From Bursaphelenchus xylophilus (taxonomy: Eukaryota; Nematoda; Chromadorea; Rhabditida; Aphelenchoididae), in the NCBI GenBank assembly GCA_904066235.2, contig CAJFCV020000006.1, positions 3,038,001 to 3,102,000 on the forward strand: a stretch of 64,000 bases of DNA, written 5' to 3'. This document shows, one piece after another, positions 1-12,125 of this stretch; positions within the stretch are counted from its first letter, which is position 1, and every line of letters starts with the position of its first letter. Made by a program: the position numbers and the translations under genes. The notes under the pieces are model-generated. The model searched no databases. It was not told the origin of the DNA and saw nothing but the letters and a program-made list of their open reading frames with translations.

Positions 1-99
1 TCCGCATTTTGCGTGCTCTCTCAAAAAGAAAATTTTTGAATGTCTCGACTGCAGCTGTAAAGTCTAGCCATAATATGTAAAACCTTCAGTAATTGACAT

Positions 100-222
100 C
101 AGTCTGTCGGAAAAATAATGAGCATAATGTCGCTGTGCCAACCGCGTCGTTGAAAAATAATTTAATTTTGTCACCATACAATTCATTTGCTCGGCGGCGA
201 GGCGATTCTGGATGCGACAGAT
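100..222. repeat. M1 MITE, right end missing
   Basis: Starts with CAGTCTGTCGGAAAAATAATG and continues through the M1-typical CGCGTCG and CGGCGGCGAGGCGAT internal segments, but the right terminal inverted repeat is absent. A 5'-end-only copy of the commonest short palindromic family in the window. Confidence 0.7.
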
Positions 223-1475
223 CCACTGACTATTAGGCTTAGAAGTATGACCGTGCCGTTTTTTTAGTTGTGCATTTTTTACTGGTAGAAAAAGCTTGGG
301 TGCATCTGTTAATATCGTCTGAAAGAGCGTTGCAAACGCTGTCTGCTGATATATGTATCGTATGATCCGGTTTATCATAGCGGTTTTTATAGAGCTTCAA
401 AGATGACCAACTTTCGTCCAAGAAAAATGTCATTTGCGGGAAATTTTCCCCCACATGTTTAATGTGTGGAAAAGCGCCGTAGACGCATGAAACGCTTAAA
501 GAAGCTTTATGTAGAAAAACATCCACTGTGACAAGAGAAATGCTAAACGTAGAAAAGTAGATCGCTCACAATGAGGGTGGGTGCTTACTAAATATTTTCG
601 TGACAAATTGATTTGTGGCTGTCACAGAACTGATGTGCAAAATTTTAAGCTGATCTTTGCACACCACCTGAAAGACTCCCCTTATACGCTGCATTTTAAA
701 ACGTGAGCAAAACACTTTCAGGAATTAACTTTTGGCCGGCTTGAATACAAAATTGGATTGTTTTAATCAAGTCATTCTCATTCCCCTTCTAGTCAATGTT
801 TTGTATTCCATTATTCAAAACATTGGCAATGCGGAAGAAAAACATTTCTCTCCGTGATTTTCCCAACATTTCTTTATTCATATCGTATTTTACAGCACCC
901 ACAACATCACTTCAACCTTTTTATCTTCTATTTCAATCCCTTACCTCGTGGTTTGATTAAAATTTCTTTGTTTTTTTTTTATTTTTACACTACCAAATGC
1001 CAACGTTTCCAAAGTCGAACCCCACTTTCAGCTGGGAGGAATATTTGCATTTCGCATGGGAATAATTGAGTATTGGTGCCAACGTATTCTCGGCGCAGCG
1101 GAGGGGTTGAACCCGGTAATTCGATAAAATTGTTTGAGGCCAGTTTATTTACGCCTCTAAATATATAACACTAAAAAAATATTCGCACGTATGTACGGCT
1201 TAGGACGTGAATTCGTATGTAAAGTGGATTATGTGGGAGGAGAAGTGGTTTTGAGAGTGTAGATGTTGTGTATGAAATGTAGTTTATGCTTTTTGTATGG
1301 CCTAAAATTGAGAAGCACACCAAAAAACTTTTTTTTGTGTAAAGTGTAAAAGTATTATGAGTGTAGGCGAACAAAACTCTTGTGACGCTTCGAAAGGTCC
1401 TTAATTTTTCTTCCTTGTTACAGGGCCTTCTTCGAGGTGGCGCATACAGAAAAAGGGCAAGGTGGGCTCGATTTA

Positions 1476-1925
1476 CAGTGGACGATCTGATCCAGGCAAA
1501 AAACGTAACATTTTGCATCCGGGGAGTATCAAAAATGTGGCAAAATGCTTCCCTCTCCGAGTGAAAAAACTTTGTTTGAAGGGCGTGCCAGGTCAAACTG
1601 AGATGCGCTAAAACGATCCGGTGAATGGATCGTTTTAGTAAAAAAACGCGAAAAATCTTTTCGTCGGGGAAGAATGGGGAATTTTTGGGGCGAGAGAGCA
1701 CGCTTTTGCGTGTCGTTTTTCTTTCTTTCTCTGCGAAATCAAGACGAAGTGTAAAAAACCGATGGCGAAGAGTCTATTCCGGTCACCGGACTCCTCAGTT
1801 TGACGTGCGGCGCGCTTTCGAAATCTGAATTTTTTCACTTTCGGAGGGAGGTATTTTGCCACATTTTTTGACACTTCCTGGATGCAAAATGGTGCGTTTT
1901 TTGCCACTTGATCAGGTCCAACTGT
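1476..1925. mobile_element. M2 MITE interrupted by an M4 element
   Basis: Left arm CAGTGGACGATCTGATCC with the M2 core (GCATCCGGGGAGTATC, GCAAAATGCTTCCCTCTCC) at 1476-1590. The matching inverted right arm lies at about 1808-1925 and ends TTGATCAGGTCC-AACTGTG. The two arms are separated by an M4 element, so M4 arrived second. Confidence 0.8.
1592..1804. mobile_element. M4 MITE (GTCAAACTGAG ... CTCAGTTTGAC)
   Basis: A 213-bp insert bounded by inverted GTCAAACTGAG/CTCAGTTTGAC. Internally it matches, in the opposite orientation, the element at 42559-42784: shared AATAGACCC/GGTCACCGG, CGAAAAATC and ACACTTCGTC segments. It sits inside an M2 copy. No coding potential. Confidence 0.8.
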
Positions 1926-2902
1926 GGAACGAAAGTCCAAAAAAAAAGCTTATTGCCCGCTGCAAAAAGCCGAGAATCTCACAAGGTGAACTTCCGTTTT
2001 CTCACAGTGCGTGTCGCCGATTTCGGTCCGGACGGACTAGTATCCAATGCGTAAACAAGATTGAAGCAAGATCTGAGAGTTGCATTTGAGACACGAGTGA
2101 TGTTAATTTTTACGAAGCTTGCTAAAAATTTGTCCGTTACGCTTTGTGTGTTTATTCATCACAACTGAAAGAAACGTATTTTACCTATAAAAATCGAATT
2201 TATTGATTTCTGGATATATACTTCATGTAAATAATACTATACATTACAAATCATATATTTTTTAAGTTCTAGATAGAAGACAGCTTCAATTTATATTTTT
2301 TTATCAGCTTTCTACACGACCACATCATACCTCAGGCAAGATGTCAAGAACCCAACGTTTGTAATGGTTTTTGAAATGCTATCGCCGTTTTCTGAAGACC
2401 CTGTGCCATTTTAAATCACACTTTATCCGTCTGGCTTTAAACCGCTTAGACTTTAAATTGTAAATTTTTTACTGCAAAAATAATATTATATTTGACATCA
2501 AAGACGAAATACAAAATTTTCGCGTTATACAACTGGCTTCTTTTGTCACGCGACAGTGAGAAAAGTGATATTCAAAATTTTTTTTTCTTTTCCAGACGCT
2601 CAACGAATAGATTCCGAAGCCCATTTATCTTGTAATCTTTGTTTTTGTTTATATTCCAAAAATCGGATAAATCGGTCACTATAAGTACCGCGTATTCAAA
2701 TACGTTTTCGAAGGGAAACTTCGGGACACTCTTGGCGGAAGTCCGCTTGAAAACCTCTTTTTAAATCATTATGTAAAACGTATTCGGCGTTTTTTGCTAC
2801 AACCTGGCACTGGTGGGAGGAATTGTTTCTTTAATATAAAAAGCAAAAAAATACAGTAAGTGTTCTATGGGGAAAAAAATTCAAAAGTTCAAAAAAACGC
2901 TT

Positions 2903-3358
2903 ACAGGGGAAGTACTCCAGGTGCGACGCTCAGATTTGCTTTAAATTTTGCACACACGTCGGGTATGGACTAAATATCAATTCCTGAAAGTATTAGCTCG
3001 CGCTTTATGGGCGCCGCCGAGATATCGAAAGATTTTTGCCGCCGAGAGAGCACGCTAAACGTGGGGAGCGGTCAGAGAAAAAAAAAACGCTTTTTGGCCA
3101 TAACTTTGGCAGTTTCGTGCGGAAAAAATTGATTTTTTGTAGAAACATTATCTTTTCCGGTAGAAATAGGCATGAAACTTTTCGTGCCGAAATTCCGCAG
3201 AAAGTCCTAAATTTTCACCGACTTTCGTTCTAAAAATCTCGGTTGTTTCTGCAAAGCGCGAGCTAGGATTCTCGCATATATCTTAGAAAAAATTGTTCTA
3301 AATTTGTGCCAAGTTTCATCAAAATCTGAGCGTCGCACATGGAGTACTTCCCTTGTTA
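2903..3358. mobile_element. M3 element (about 456 bp)
   Basis: Bounded by ACAGGGGAAGTACTCCAGG on the left and GGAGTACTTCCCTTGT on the right, the M3 terminal inverted repeat. Subterminal CGACGCTCAGATTT is present in inverted form at both ends. The interior has the family marker GACCGCTCTCCACGTTTAGCG in reverse orientation. No open reading frame of note. Confidence 0.85.
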
Positions 3359-3877
3359 GAAATTTTTAGTCCAAAGTTTGCAATTTTTTTTTGAATTAAC
3401 CTTTTCTTCGACTCGTGCACAGCATCTTAACCTTTTTTTGATGCCTTTCGGCCCTCATATATATAAAAGACTTATTAATCCAAAAAAGACCTCTTCTAAC
3501 GCCTTCGCACTCGCCGAAAAGGAACGGATGATAAATTTCGAAACATTTTTTTAGCTTTTGAATATTTTCCTTTTTTCTCTTGGACACGCAAATTCGGAAG
3601 TATTTTGAAAATTTTGTTTGCCCACTTGAGCAAATATCCCGTTGTTTTAGAGTATAATTCGTAAGAGTTGCATAAAAATCCGACAAATTTTGTGTGTTCT
3701 CTGTGGAAGTCGGCTTTTTCGGATCTTTTTTCGAAGACAAAAAGTGTTGAAAGCGCGGCGTTTTGATTTGCTTTGTGTTTTTGCCCAGACGCTTGGAATC
3801 GGCCATATTTTAACCTTTAAAAGTTTCGGGGAACCCCAAGTGCGACGCTCAGATTTCGATGAAATTCGGCGAAAAAC

Positions 3878-4370
3878 TTACAGGGGAAGTACTCCAAGTG
3901 CGACGCTCAGATTTTGATGAAACTTAGCACAAATTTAGAGTAATTTTTTCTACGATATATGCGGGAATCCTAGCTCGCGGTTTGCAGAAACAACCGAGAT
4001 TTTTAGATCGAAAGTCGGCGAAAATTTGACACTTTTTGCCGAATTTCGGCACGAAAAGTTTCATGCCTATTTCAACCGTAAAGGATAATGTTTCTACAAA
4101 AAATCAAATTTTTCCGCTCGAAACTGCCAAAGTTATGGCCAAAAAGGTGTTTTCTCTCTGACCGCTCTCCACGTTTAGCGTGCTCTCTCGGCGGCAAAAT
4201 CGTTCGATATCTCGGCGCACGTCAAAATAAAAAGGGAATTTCGTCAAAGCCGTGGCGATCCGCGAAATAACGATTTGCGATTGGCGAGAGGAAGAGGGCG
4301 CACGCACAAAAAGGAAGAGAGCGGTCAGAGAAAGAAGAAAAAATCGGCACTTGGAGTACTTCCCCTGTTA
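3878..4370. mobile_element. M3 element, second copy
   Basis: Left TIR TTACAGGGGAAGTACTCCAAG at 3878 and right TIR CTTGGAGTACTTCCCCTGTTA ending at 4370 are near-perfect inverses. It lies 520 bp from the first M3 copy and is preceded at about 3827-3870 by an extra partial M3 left end, as if a second copy or failed insertion lies beside it. Confidence 0.85.
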
Positions 4371-5334
4371 GCTCGATTTTTTCTAAGACTGTTGGGAAAA
4401 TCACAATCTTTTCGAGTTTCAGCATGATTATTAGGAATTGATATGTGCAAATGTCAAAAGTATACCCAAAATTCAAAGAAATCTGAATGTCACACTTGGG
4501 GTACCTCCCATGTTAGTATTTTTCATCTCAAAACTCAAATAAATAGACTTATTTTCGCCGACGTTTGACCCAAAAAAATTGTTTTTGAAAAAGGAGGGTC
4601 AAAAATCTCGTATTTTCCTTTAAAAAAACTAAATCTAAAACTCTGTACCGAGTTTTTCAAAATTTACTTGTCAAATTTTTGGTATGTTTTTCTTAATATT
4701 CTGGCCGTTTTCCTCGACTAGAAGTTTTCTCTTTTATTATGTCTGCTAATCTTCTTTGTCGAGTCACTTTTCATATTTTTTATTTTCCGTTTTTTAATTT
4801 CGTTTTTTGAAATAAGGAGTGTCAAGTGGCGAACAGGTGTTTACAACATGCCGTTCGAATTTTCTCATTTTATATGCCTAGAATATTTTTGGATATGTTG
4901 GACTTTTACTCGCCCGTTTTTTGGGTCATTTTTGTATTTAGTTAAAAACGAAATTTTTTCAATTTTTAATTGTCCTTAAGACGTTTTTCGGGGCCTACAA
5001 CTTTTTCTGACCATTTCTTGGTCAATACTATGATTTTCTCCCAAAATTGCCTAAGGGAATATTCAAAATTTCATCGAAAATTCATCTCTAGAAGCTTCTG
5101 GGACCCCTCTGTTTACGTGCGTTTTGGGAAATGGCAAAGGCGTTCGCCGTTTTCTCAAGATCTCCCAGCATTCCGCAAGCCGGATTTCCTGCAGTAAAGC
5201 GGATTAGAGGGCAAAGGGTTCTTCTCAGAATATTACATTTCACACATTTAGGAGGTGTTTATGTGCATATTTAACGAGAGAGAGCCGAGAATGGCAAAGG
5301 GCATTAAAAAGTTTCGAAAGCCTAGCTTATTATT

Positions 5335-5482
5335 CTGTCGGGGAAATAATGAGCACTCTGTCACATCGAAAATCGCATCACCGCCGAGAAAATGAATTGT
5401 GTCGTGGCAAAATCAAATTGCTTTTGACTTCAGCGACGTAATCGGCGCCGCGACATTGTGCTCATTATTTTCCCGACAGACT
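5335..5482. mobile_element. M1 MITE (GAGCAC subtype)
   Basis: CTGTCGGGGAAATAATGAGCAC on the left, GTGCTCATTATTTTCCCGACAG on the right; about 148 bp and palindromic. Confidence 0.85.
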
Positions 5483-5734
5483 GGTACTGTGATTTTTTTG
5501 GCCTCAACTCCTGAATAGGCGAGATAAAAACGCCTGAAAATCAGATTGTCCATCGACTGTATCTTTCCATGTTTCGCTTGTAAAGATGTGTTTTTTGCGA
5601 AAAACTTTCCTTCTCCCGCAGAAATGGAGCTGAAAGTCCATTCTAAAACTTACAAATTTTTGCCTGTTTATCGTTTTTCGATGTAGCGAACTAGATTTTT
5701 TTCAAGCTGTAAATTGAAAATCTGTTTCATATTA

Positions 5735-5869
5735 GTTTGTCGGGAAAATAATTAGCACTCTGTCGCATCGGAAATCGCATCGCCGCCGAGAAAAATGAAA
5801 AATCAAATTACTTTTTACTTCAGCGACCATATCGGCACAGCGACATTGCGTCATTATTTTCCCGACATA
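5735..5869. mobile_element. M1 MITE
   Basis: TTTGTCGGGAAAATAATTAGCAC on the left, ATTATTTTCCCGACATAC on the right; about 135 bp, slightly diverged from the 5.3 kb copy. Confidence 0.8.
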
Positions 5870-6466
5870 CCAATGCTTTAAAAAATTCAAACCTTAATCT
5901 TTTTATTCAAGTATAACATCTGTAATTTTCAAGCGTCACATTTGCACTTTTACACCTGTGAAATTAAAATTTTATAATTTCACAGCGAACGGTTCTCTGG
6001 ATTTTGCAGTTCCCTTTTGTTTTCACACTTTTCCCACTCCAACTTTCGGTTGCCATGAGTTTGTTCAATGTCCTCAAAATCTCACCGGTTTCCCTCCCGT
6101 ATACTTTCTAGTTTCTAGCCTAGGGCCAGATTCTGCTGTCCTCTGGCGTTCAATGTCCCATTCCGTTTTTTAAACCTCCCCTCCTCTGGCCGCAAGGAGT
6201 ATAACTTATTGAATTGTTCGGCATTGTCTTATGGGCGGCCCAATTTATTGTATTCGGGTTGAATAGACGCTATTTCTGAATTTGTCATTCATTGTTTGTC
6301 CAATTTGCGTTGTTTTAACAGGTTTGATGGCTTTTCCGCTCTGTTAGAGCAAAGTGTTCCCTTGTGTCCCGACAATTCTGTGGAATTATGGGCATTAAGG
6401 TCGTCTGGAGTGGAGTTTTTTGGGGCTTTTATAGAGCGTTCGGGGACCGTTTATTAATTTTTTTCG

Positions 6467-6533
6467 GTCTGTCGGGAAAATAATGAGCATAGTGTCGATG
6501 AGAGGGCTTATTATTATACTTTCCCGACAGACT
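6467..6533. mobile_element. M1 MITE, minimal 67-bp form
   Basis: Both termini (GTCTGTCGGGAAAATAATG and TTTCCCGACAGACT) are intact, but the interior is only a few tens of bases. An internally deleted M1. Confidence 0.8.
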
Positions 6534-6574
6534 GATATATCCGAAATAAGTTGCTCAAAGTCTCGGCCTTTAGA

Positions 6575-6905
6575 TCTTAACGAAATTTGACAAATTTGGA
6601 GGTTTTACTAACAAAAAAAGGCCTCTGCGAGATTCTTGACGTTTCTAAGCCGGAAGTTAGTGAAGATTTGACAGTTTTTTTGGCATCTTTGAGATCAAAA
6701 AAGTTTCATTTCTACCGACAGAAGATAATGCCTTCGCTGAATAATCAGTCTTTTTCGTCCCACTTTGACGTAGATATGACCAAAAAGACTTGTTTTTCTC
6801 TGTCCGCTCTCCAAATTTCGCGCTCTCTCTAGTCGGAAACAATCGTTGAATATCTGTGCTTCCACTGCAAGACAGGTGCTAAAATTTTCTGGAATTTCTA
6901 TGTGT
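6575..6905. repeat. Degenerate M3-like sequence
   Basis: Carries M3 interior hallmarks (TTCATTTCTACCG, GATATGACCAAAAAG, CTCTGTCCGCTCTCCAAATTTCGCG, TCGTTGAATATC) but no recognisable M3 termini. An old, eroded copy just upstream of the SLC17 gene. Confidence 0.5.
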
Positions 6906-7170
6906 CCTAGACGCTATGCATGTACAAGATTTAGGGGAAATCTGTGGGTCTTACCTTCTGGTATTTGCAATATTGTACCTCTCCACTTTTCGCGAATTTC
7001 CGCGATGACTTTATAACAAATTTAGACCCCCACTTTTCTCCGTCACGGCTAAAATAAAAAATTTTCAGGCAAGGTAAAGGGCTTATCAGAATCTCCGGGT
7101 AGAATTAGTCTCGTCGTATATATCTCAAATTGCTTCCAAATACGGCTACTTTTTACAACTTTCTCGCAAA

Positions 7171-10100
7171 ATGGTATCGTCAAAGAAAGCTCAATGTAAG
7201 TCGAATTTTGCGGTCATTTATGCCAGTATATATGATGATAAAGACTCAAACTTTCAGTATTTTTCAATATCTATTCTCAACGAATGTACATAATCATCTC
7301 GCTGATGTTCGGGATGTGCGTGATGCAGTACATGCGGGGCAGCTTAGGTGAGTTTGTCACCTGAACCTAGGGCCGGAATTTGAGCACTGATAAGATAAAT
7401 TTGTTATGGCAAAAAATCCCTTTTACCACAGCCATCGTACCCAATTTTTTTGCGTTCATTTTTTTATTTTTAGGAATGAGTCTAACATGTATGGTGAACA
7501 GCACCGCGGTCGCACTACAACACACACAAACAGACAAAGAGCCGATTCAAAGGGGTCGCGAAATCTTGAATGAGTACACAATGAAGTGTAATGCTCTCAG
7601 AAGTGGGTACAGTAACATGACTGGAAGTAACAGCAAGGCATTGAATGACTATGGAGTAAGCTTCTTCCTCGCTGCATTACGGATCATTCGTTCCGATTTT
7701 TTTTATGGTGTAGTTGACTTTTAGCTGTGCAAATATCCGACAAGTCTCCAGCAGACACCATAATTTTTTAGGGCCAATCTGTCGGGAAAATGATGTGCAT
7801 TTGTCGCAAAAAGGCCTTGCATTATCGCAGTCAGATCTCCAGCCGCGACTAGCTTTAGCAACGCGATGATAGGCGATGCCAAGGAGGGATGAATCCACAT
7901 TATTTTCCCGACAGGTGGATATATATAAGACGTCTATTTTTTCGTAAAACTTTGTGCGTGTAATCAGCTGGGCCTGTAGCAGTTTTGGAAAGTTTTAGCT
8001 GACGTTTTCCAGGCTCAAACCGTCATCAGATTGCAGGCCTCGGAGGTCTTGGTTATCAGCGCTTTTTGCAAAGCGGTTGCTCGGAGTCTAGCGGGCTCTG
8101 TAGAAGAGCTATGCCTCAATATCCATCTGTCGGAAAAATAATGAGCACAATGTCGTTGCGCCTGTGTAAAGCAATTTTTTCGCGACAAAATTCATTTTCT
8201 TGGAAGAGATGCGAATTTTGATTCAACGGTTGCTCATTATTTTCCCGACAGGGTGACAAATCCCACGTCTTATTTTTTAAACTTGACGATCCCCTGCAGG
8301 TATATTAGAAATTTCCTTTTATTTTTTCAGGGAGACATAATCTGGTCCCGGCATGAACAGAACCTTTTATTATCTTCCATGAGTCTCGGCTCGATCATGA
8401 CAATGATTCCGGCCGGCTACTTGGCGGACCGCTACTCACCAGTGACTCTGATCAAAGTCGCAACTCTTACATTTTCCATCATGAACGCCGTCTTTCCATT
8501 CTTGGCCATGTACTTGGACTTTTTCGCGGTTTTAATGGCTAGATTTGTTTCTGGATTGGGAGAGGTGAGTGATGACTTATTTATATAGTAGGCGTTGCGT
8601 GGAAGTTATACGGATTTCTGAGAACAGATTCTATATTTTTAGGGCTTTGTTTCGCCTTCAATATTCTCGTTGATCAGTCGATGGGTTCCGAATCACGAGA
8701 AGAGTCAGGCCATCGCTGTGTTTACCATCGGATCCCAGCTGGCTGGGGTCCTATTTCCACCGGTAACGGCGATGTTCTGCGCCTCCGTTCTGCGATGGGC
8801 GGGGAATTTTTATTCGACTTGTAAGTGATTTGTTGGTAAATAAGATTCGCTAATTTTTTGCAAAGAAAAGATGAAAAGGTACATGGAAAAAAATTTTAAA
8901 ATTTAGAGTTGAAATTTCTACGACATAATAAATTTTCTTAGATTGCAGTATGTAGAAAAAACCAAGAAGCCTAGGTAGCAACTTGACGAATTTTATGACA
9001 TAAAAGTCTGTCGGGGAAATAATGTGGATTTTTCGCAGCAAAATATCTCGCCTCATCGCAGTCGCGCACCAAATCTCTTGGCTAGCCGTCGCAAAGCGAG
9101 GATGGGCGATTCTAAGGTGTGACTAATCCACATTATTTTCCCGACAGATTGACACAAGAGAGTAAAAGCGCTAGGCTAGCTTTGCAGAGGGTTTTCCCAC
9201 ACTTTTTTCTGCCTGTGGCCGTTTTACTTTCTCTTCCGTTGGCAAAGACCGTTGAATATCTCGGATACCTCTACAGATACTCTTAAATTGCCTTGAGGCC
9301 CATTTCTGATCATTTTCGGCCATCTATGCAATTTGAAACACATTTGAAAAATCACCCCAACAACCTCCAAGAGACAGAAAATCTCCCCTACAAACATAAA
9401 TCCCTTATTTTACCCTTTTTTTCTTTTTCAGCCATCCTAATGTTTGTTTGGCTGACCATCTTTCATTTTGTTGGAGTCGACTCCCCATCCAAATCAAAGG
9501 TTATATCCGAAAGTGAGCGGATATATCTTGAGCAACACATCCACACGCACAACAAAAAGCTGCACGGAAAGCGGCCTTCAATTCCGTTCAAGGCGATCTT
9601 CACATCAAAACCGGTGCTGTCGGCCCTCTATGTTCACTTTACATTTGGTTTCTACTTTGCGATGGTCTCGCTGTTCATGCCCATATTCTTCAAAGAAGTG
9701 CTGTTTTTGAACATGAAAGAGGTGAGTGTTACGAATTTTTTGTTTTCTAATTTAGATCTCCAAGCTATGTATGCTGACGAGACGACGCCGTATTTTAAAA
9801 ACTACAGCTAAATTTGCAATTATAAAAAGGCAGAAATATTACATTAAATCGGTTTTCAGAATGGTCTGTACAGCGCTATCCCTCCATTCTTCCAAATCAT
9901 CTCCAAAATATCATGGGCCATCTTTATTGACCGATTAAAACGGAAGAAGATCATTACTCACACCATGGGCTGTCGGATATCACATGCGATTGGTAAGCCG
10001 CGTTTAGGGTAAAGCACCTATAGTATGCTTGTCGGAAAAATAGTGAAAAAACAGTCTGTCGCATTGAAAATTGCATCTTCGCTGAGAAAATGAATTGTGT

Positions 10101-11119
10101 CGCGGAAAGGTCAAATTTTCTTTCACTTCAGCAACGCAATCTTGGCACCGATATTGTGCTCATTGTTTTCCCGACAGACTGTTATTCGGCAAATTCGTAT
10201 TTGTAGCGGAAGTTAGCTATTCTAACGCTGGTGTGCCGAAAAATTACCCCGCGAACCTTTGGAAGCGATATGCAGTTAGTTTTACATATGTAAAAGCGCA
10301 AAACCTGAGCCCGTTACTGCAGTACTACAGCAATAGAGCCCGCAACAACTCATTTATTCAGAGTATATCAAGTTATTATAATATAATAAAATCTGAGTCC
10401 TATATTCTTTGTTGGCGTTCTATTGTGCCTTCTTAAGTGGAGTTCTACCCATGACTTAACTTTACCCCAATTTCCAGGCTCCATTTCCTGTGGACTAGCC
10501 TTCATTCTTATCGGCTACCTTTCGGACTGCTCAAATCCATTACTAACGATTGGGTTAATGACAACTATGGCGTTTTGCATGGGGACGAGTTCGAGTGGCG
10601 CGGTGACGGCGCTGGTGTCACTGGCTCCGATCTACACCGGGTTTCTGACCTCCATCTCGTCGACAATTTTGATTTTTGGCACTATGATGTTACCCTTGAT
10701 GGTATCGGTTATTAGAGTTCATGTAAGTCAGGAATATGATTGTAATGGCTTCTGAAATTGCAGTAGAATATTGCAGTATGCCTGGCCAAAATTTTGAATA
10801 AAGAAAAATAGATTCTTTCTGCGAATTTTGAAGACTTATTTATCAAAATCTTGAAAAATCATCAAAAATCTTATTTCTTCTTTTCCAGGGTACCGTTGAA
10901 GAATGGCGACTTGTTTTTTACATAGTTGGGGCTTTCACTCTCTCCAGTGCAGCTGTGTTTACCTGCTTTGGAGAAGCCGAAATCCAATCGTGGGCCAGCG
11001 GAGGCGGAGCCAAGCTTCCCGTAACAATAGAGCAAGCCGAAATAATGCCAATCGAAGCCAAAAACCTCATCCAACACGAGGAGAAATCAAAGGAAACGGA
11101 CGTGGAACAAAGCGAATAG
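7171..11119 (+). CDS. SLC17-family (sodium-phosphate/vesicular anion) transporter
   Basis: Nine exons join in phase to 535 codons: 7171-7195, 7258-7347, 7474-7655, 8331-8564, 8643-8820, 9432-9721, 9860-9992, 10478-10722, 10889-11119 (TAG). All introns are GT-AG. The product is a 12-TM major-facilitator protein of the SLC17 (NaPi/VGLUT/sialin) class. TM1 ends with the family Arg in QYMRGSLG. A long, N-glycosylation-bearing extracellular loop (codons about 45-99) precedes TM2. The family acidic residue is the Glu of GLGEGF, at the exon 4/5 junction. The SPSIFSLISRWVPNHEKSQ segment and the ISESERIYLEQ ... IPFKAIFTSKPVLSA central loop are diagnostic. The TM2 His typical of vesicular glutamate transporters is Ser here (LLLSSMSLGS), so the substrate is probably not glutamate. 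Length matches the family. The first exon is only 25 nt, so the start is slightly less certain than the rest. Four M1 MITEs sit in introns 3, 5 and 7. Confidence 0.93.
7777..7914. mobile_element. M1 MITE (GTGGATT-like subtype) in SLC17 intron 3
   Basis: ATCTGTCGGGAAAATGATGTGCATTTGTCGC on the left; the right end is AATCCACATTATTTTCCCGACAG. Intronic and palindromic. Confidence 0.82.
8125..8251. mobile_element. M1 MITE (GAGCAC subtype) in SLC17 intron 3
   Basis: ATCTGTCGGAAAAATAATGAGCAC on the left, TGCTCATTATTTTCCCGACAG on the right; it ends 80 nt before exon 4. The second M1 copy in the same intron. Confidence 0.82.
9005..9149. mobile_element. M1 MITE (GTGGATT subtype) in SLC17 intron 5
   Basis: AGTCTGTCGGGGAAATAATGTGGATT on the left and AATCCACATTATTTTCCCGACAGATT on the right. 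Confidence 0.85.
10027..10181. mobile_element. M1 MITE (GAGCAC subtype) in SLC17 intron 7
   Basis: GCTTGTCGGAAAAATAGTG on the left, GTGCTCATTGTTTTCCCGACAGACT on the right, with the M1 interior AATGAATTGTGTCGCGG. Confidence 0.82.
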
Positions 11120-11307
11120 AGCTTACAGGCACTTTACATATAAATGTATACAATTTATATTACAAAATAGGGTGGAATTTACCTTCAATTTACTCTTCAT
11201 ACATCTCAAAGTTTAGTCCTCTCAACTTTTGTTCTTTTCTTCAAAGAAGGAAGGTCTTGTTTGTGTATAAATGACATTGTGATACTGGCTCATACTTACA
11301 AAATCAT

Positions 11308-11313
11308 AATAAA
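11308..11313 (+). terminator. Candidate poly(A) signal of the SLC17 gene
   Basis: AATAAA about 190 nt after the TAG stop, in an AT-rich run. The first canonical hexamer downstream of the gene. Confidence 0.5.
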
Positions 11314-11498
11314 CGAGTTATTATTTATTACTTGTGAAGGCGATTGTGTTTAGTCATAAGATTTTGACCGTAGGAGTGGCAATGGATACAGTCATCATAC
11401 AAAAACAGAAGAGCTTCAAATGGACAAGTAATCCTTTTCCACAATAAATAACTTTATAGGCACTGCAGTATGAGGTGGGCAGATTTAAGGGGCGGGAT

Positions 11499-11675
11499 GT
11501 CACGAAAATATCGTCGCCTTTTTCGCCGGAAGTATTATAAATGTTTATTTTTTTCTGAGAAGGAAGAAGAAAGAGGTAAGAAAATACATATTTTTGATCG
11601 ATAGTGACACTTCGTTGTGAACGAATCACCAAAAAGGGGCGGGAAATTTGTCTCTTCTATTTTTGATTGACGTGA
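11499..11675. repeat. M7 dispersed repeat, copy 1
   Basis: Runs from CACGAAAATATCGTCGCC to TTTTTGATTGACGTG. The same order of segments (AGGAAGAAGAAAGA, AAGAAAATNC, ATAGTGACANTTCG, GAACGAATCAC, AAAAGGGGCGGGAAATTT, GATTGACGTG) recurs at 40727-40895 inside G2. Non-coding; class unknown. Confidence 0.75.
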
Positions 11676-12125
11676 AGCGGGTATTACGGTTAGAAGTAGC
11701 ATGTAATAAACCCGCAAAAAGAAAGCAGTTCAACAATCCAGGCCTAATCGACCGGTCGGCATAGGCTTAGGAAAATTCCTTGCAGTATCAAAGGTTTTCT
11801 TCCTCCTATGGTTTTGAGGCTATTTGGGGCTAAGGTAGTACAAACCCCCAGACCCCCATGACCCAGTACAAACCCCTTCTTCCAATCTGAATCGCCTACG
11901 GGATTGGTTTATCTCGGCTACGTTCCTCGTTGCCCGAAGCACAAGAAAGAATTTGGACGGTAACTGGGGGTTTAATCTATAAAACGTAGGGTTTTGGTCT
12001 GCAACGTTGGGGGTTTGATCTAAAATTGCATAATCGGGCAGGCCTTACAAGTTGCATCCTTGTAAGACCACTGCCGTATAAGAGAAAAATATTATACGAA
12101 TTTAATAGTAAATCTAGTTCATTGC

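Larger units (their letters stand above)
1..7170. other. Gene-free, repeat-packed flank
   Basis: No convincing exon chain was found in this 7.2 kb. Open frames here are short, lack splice-linked partners and mostly overlap the palindromic elements listed separately (M1 near 100, 5.3, 5.7 and 6.5 kb; M2/M4 near 1.5-1.9 kb; M3 near 2.9, 3.9 and 6.6 kb). A minus-strand open stretch at about 239-526 has a protein-like composition and begins next to a possible acceptor, but nothing recognisable is encoded. Stretches 2100-2900, 4500-5330 and 5880-6460 are AT-rich with nothing I can name. Confidence 0.7.
11120..12125. other. Intergenic, convergent between SLC17 (+) and IR-A (-)
   Basis: Holds the SLC17 3' UTR, one dispersed repeat at 11499-11675 (see below), and about 450 bp of otherwise featureless sequence with a short C-rich patch (CAAACCCCCAGACCCCC near 11840). 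No exon chain. Confidence 0.6.

Noticed and set aside
1171..1701. 176-codon minus-strand open frame
   Set aside because: It runs across the M2/M4 repeat junction (1476-1701), has no splice partners and its residues reflect the repeat sequence.
7677..7898. Short minus-strand frames containing RHCAHYFPDRL-like peptides here and at many other places
   Set aside because: This peptide is the translation of M1 termini and recurs at every M1 copy; not a protein motif.
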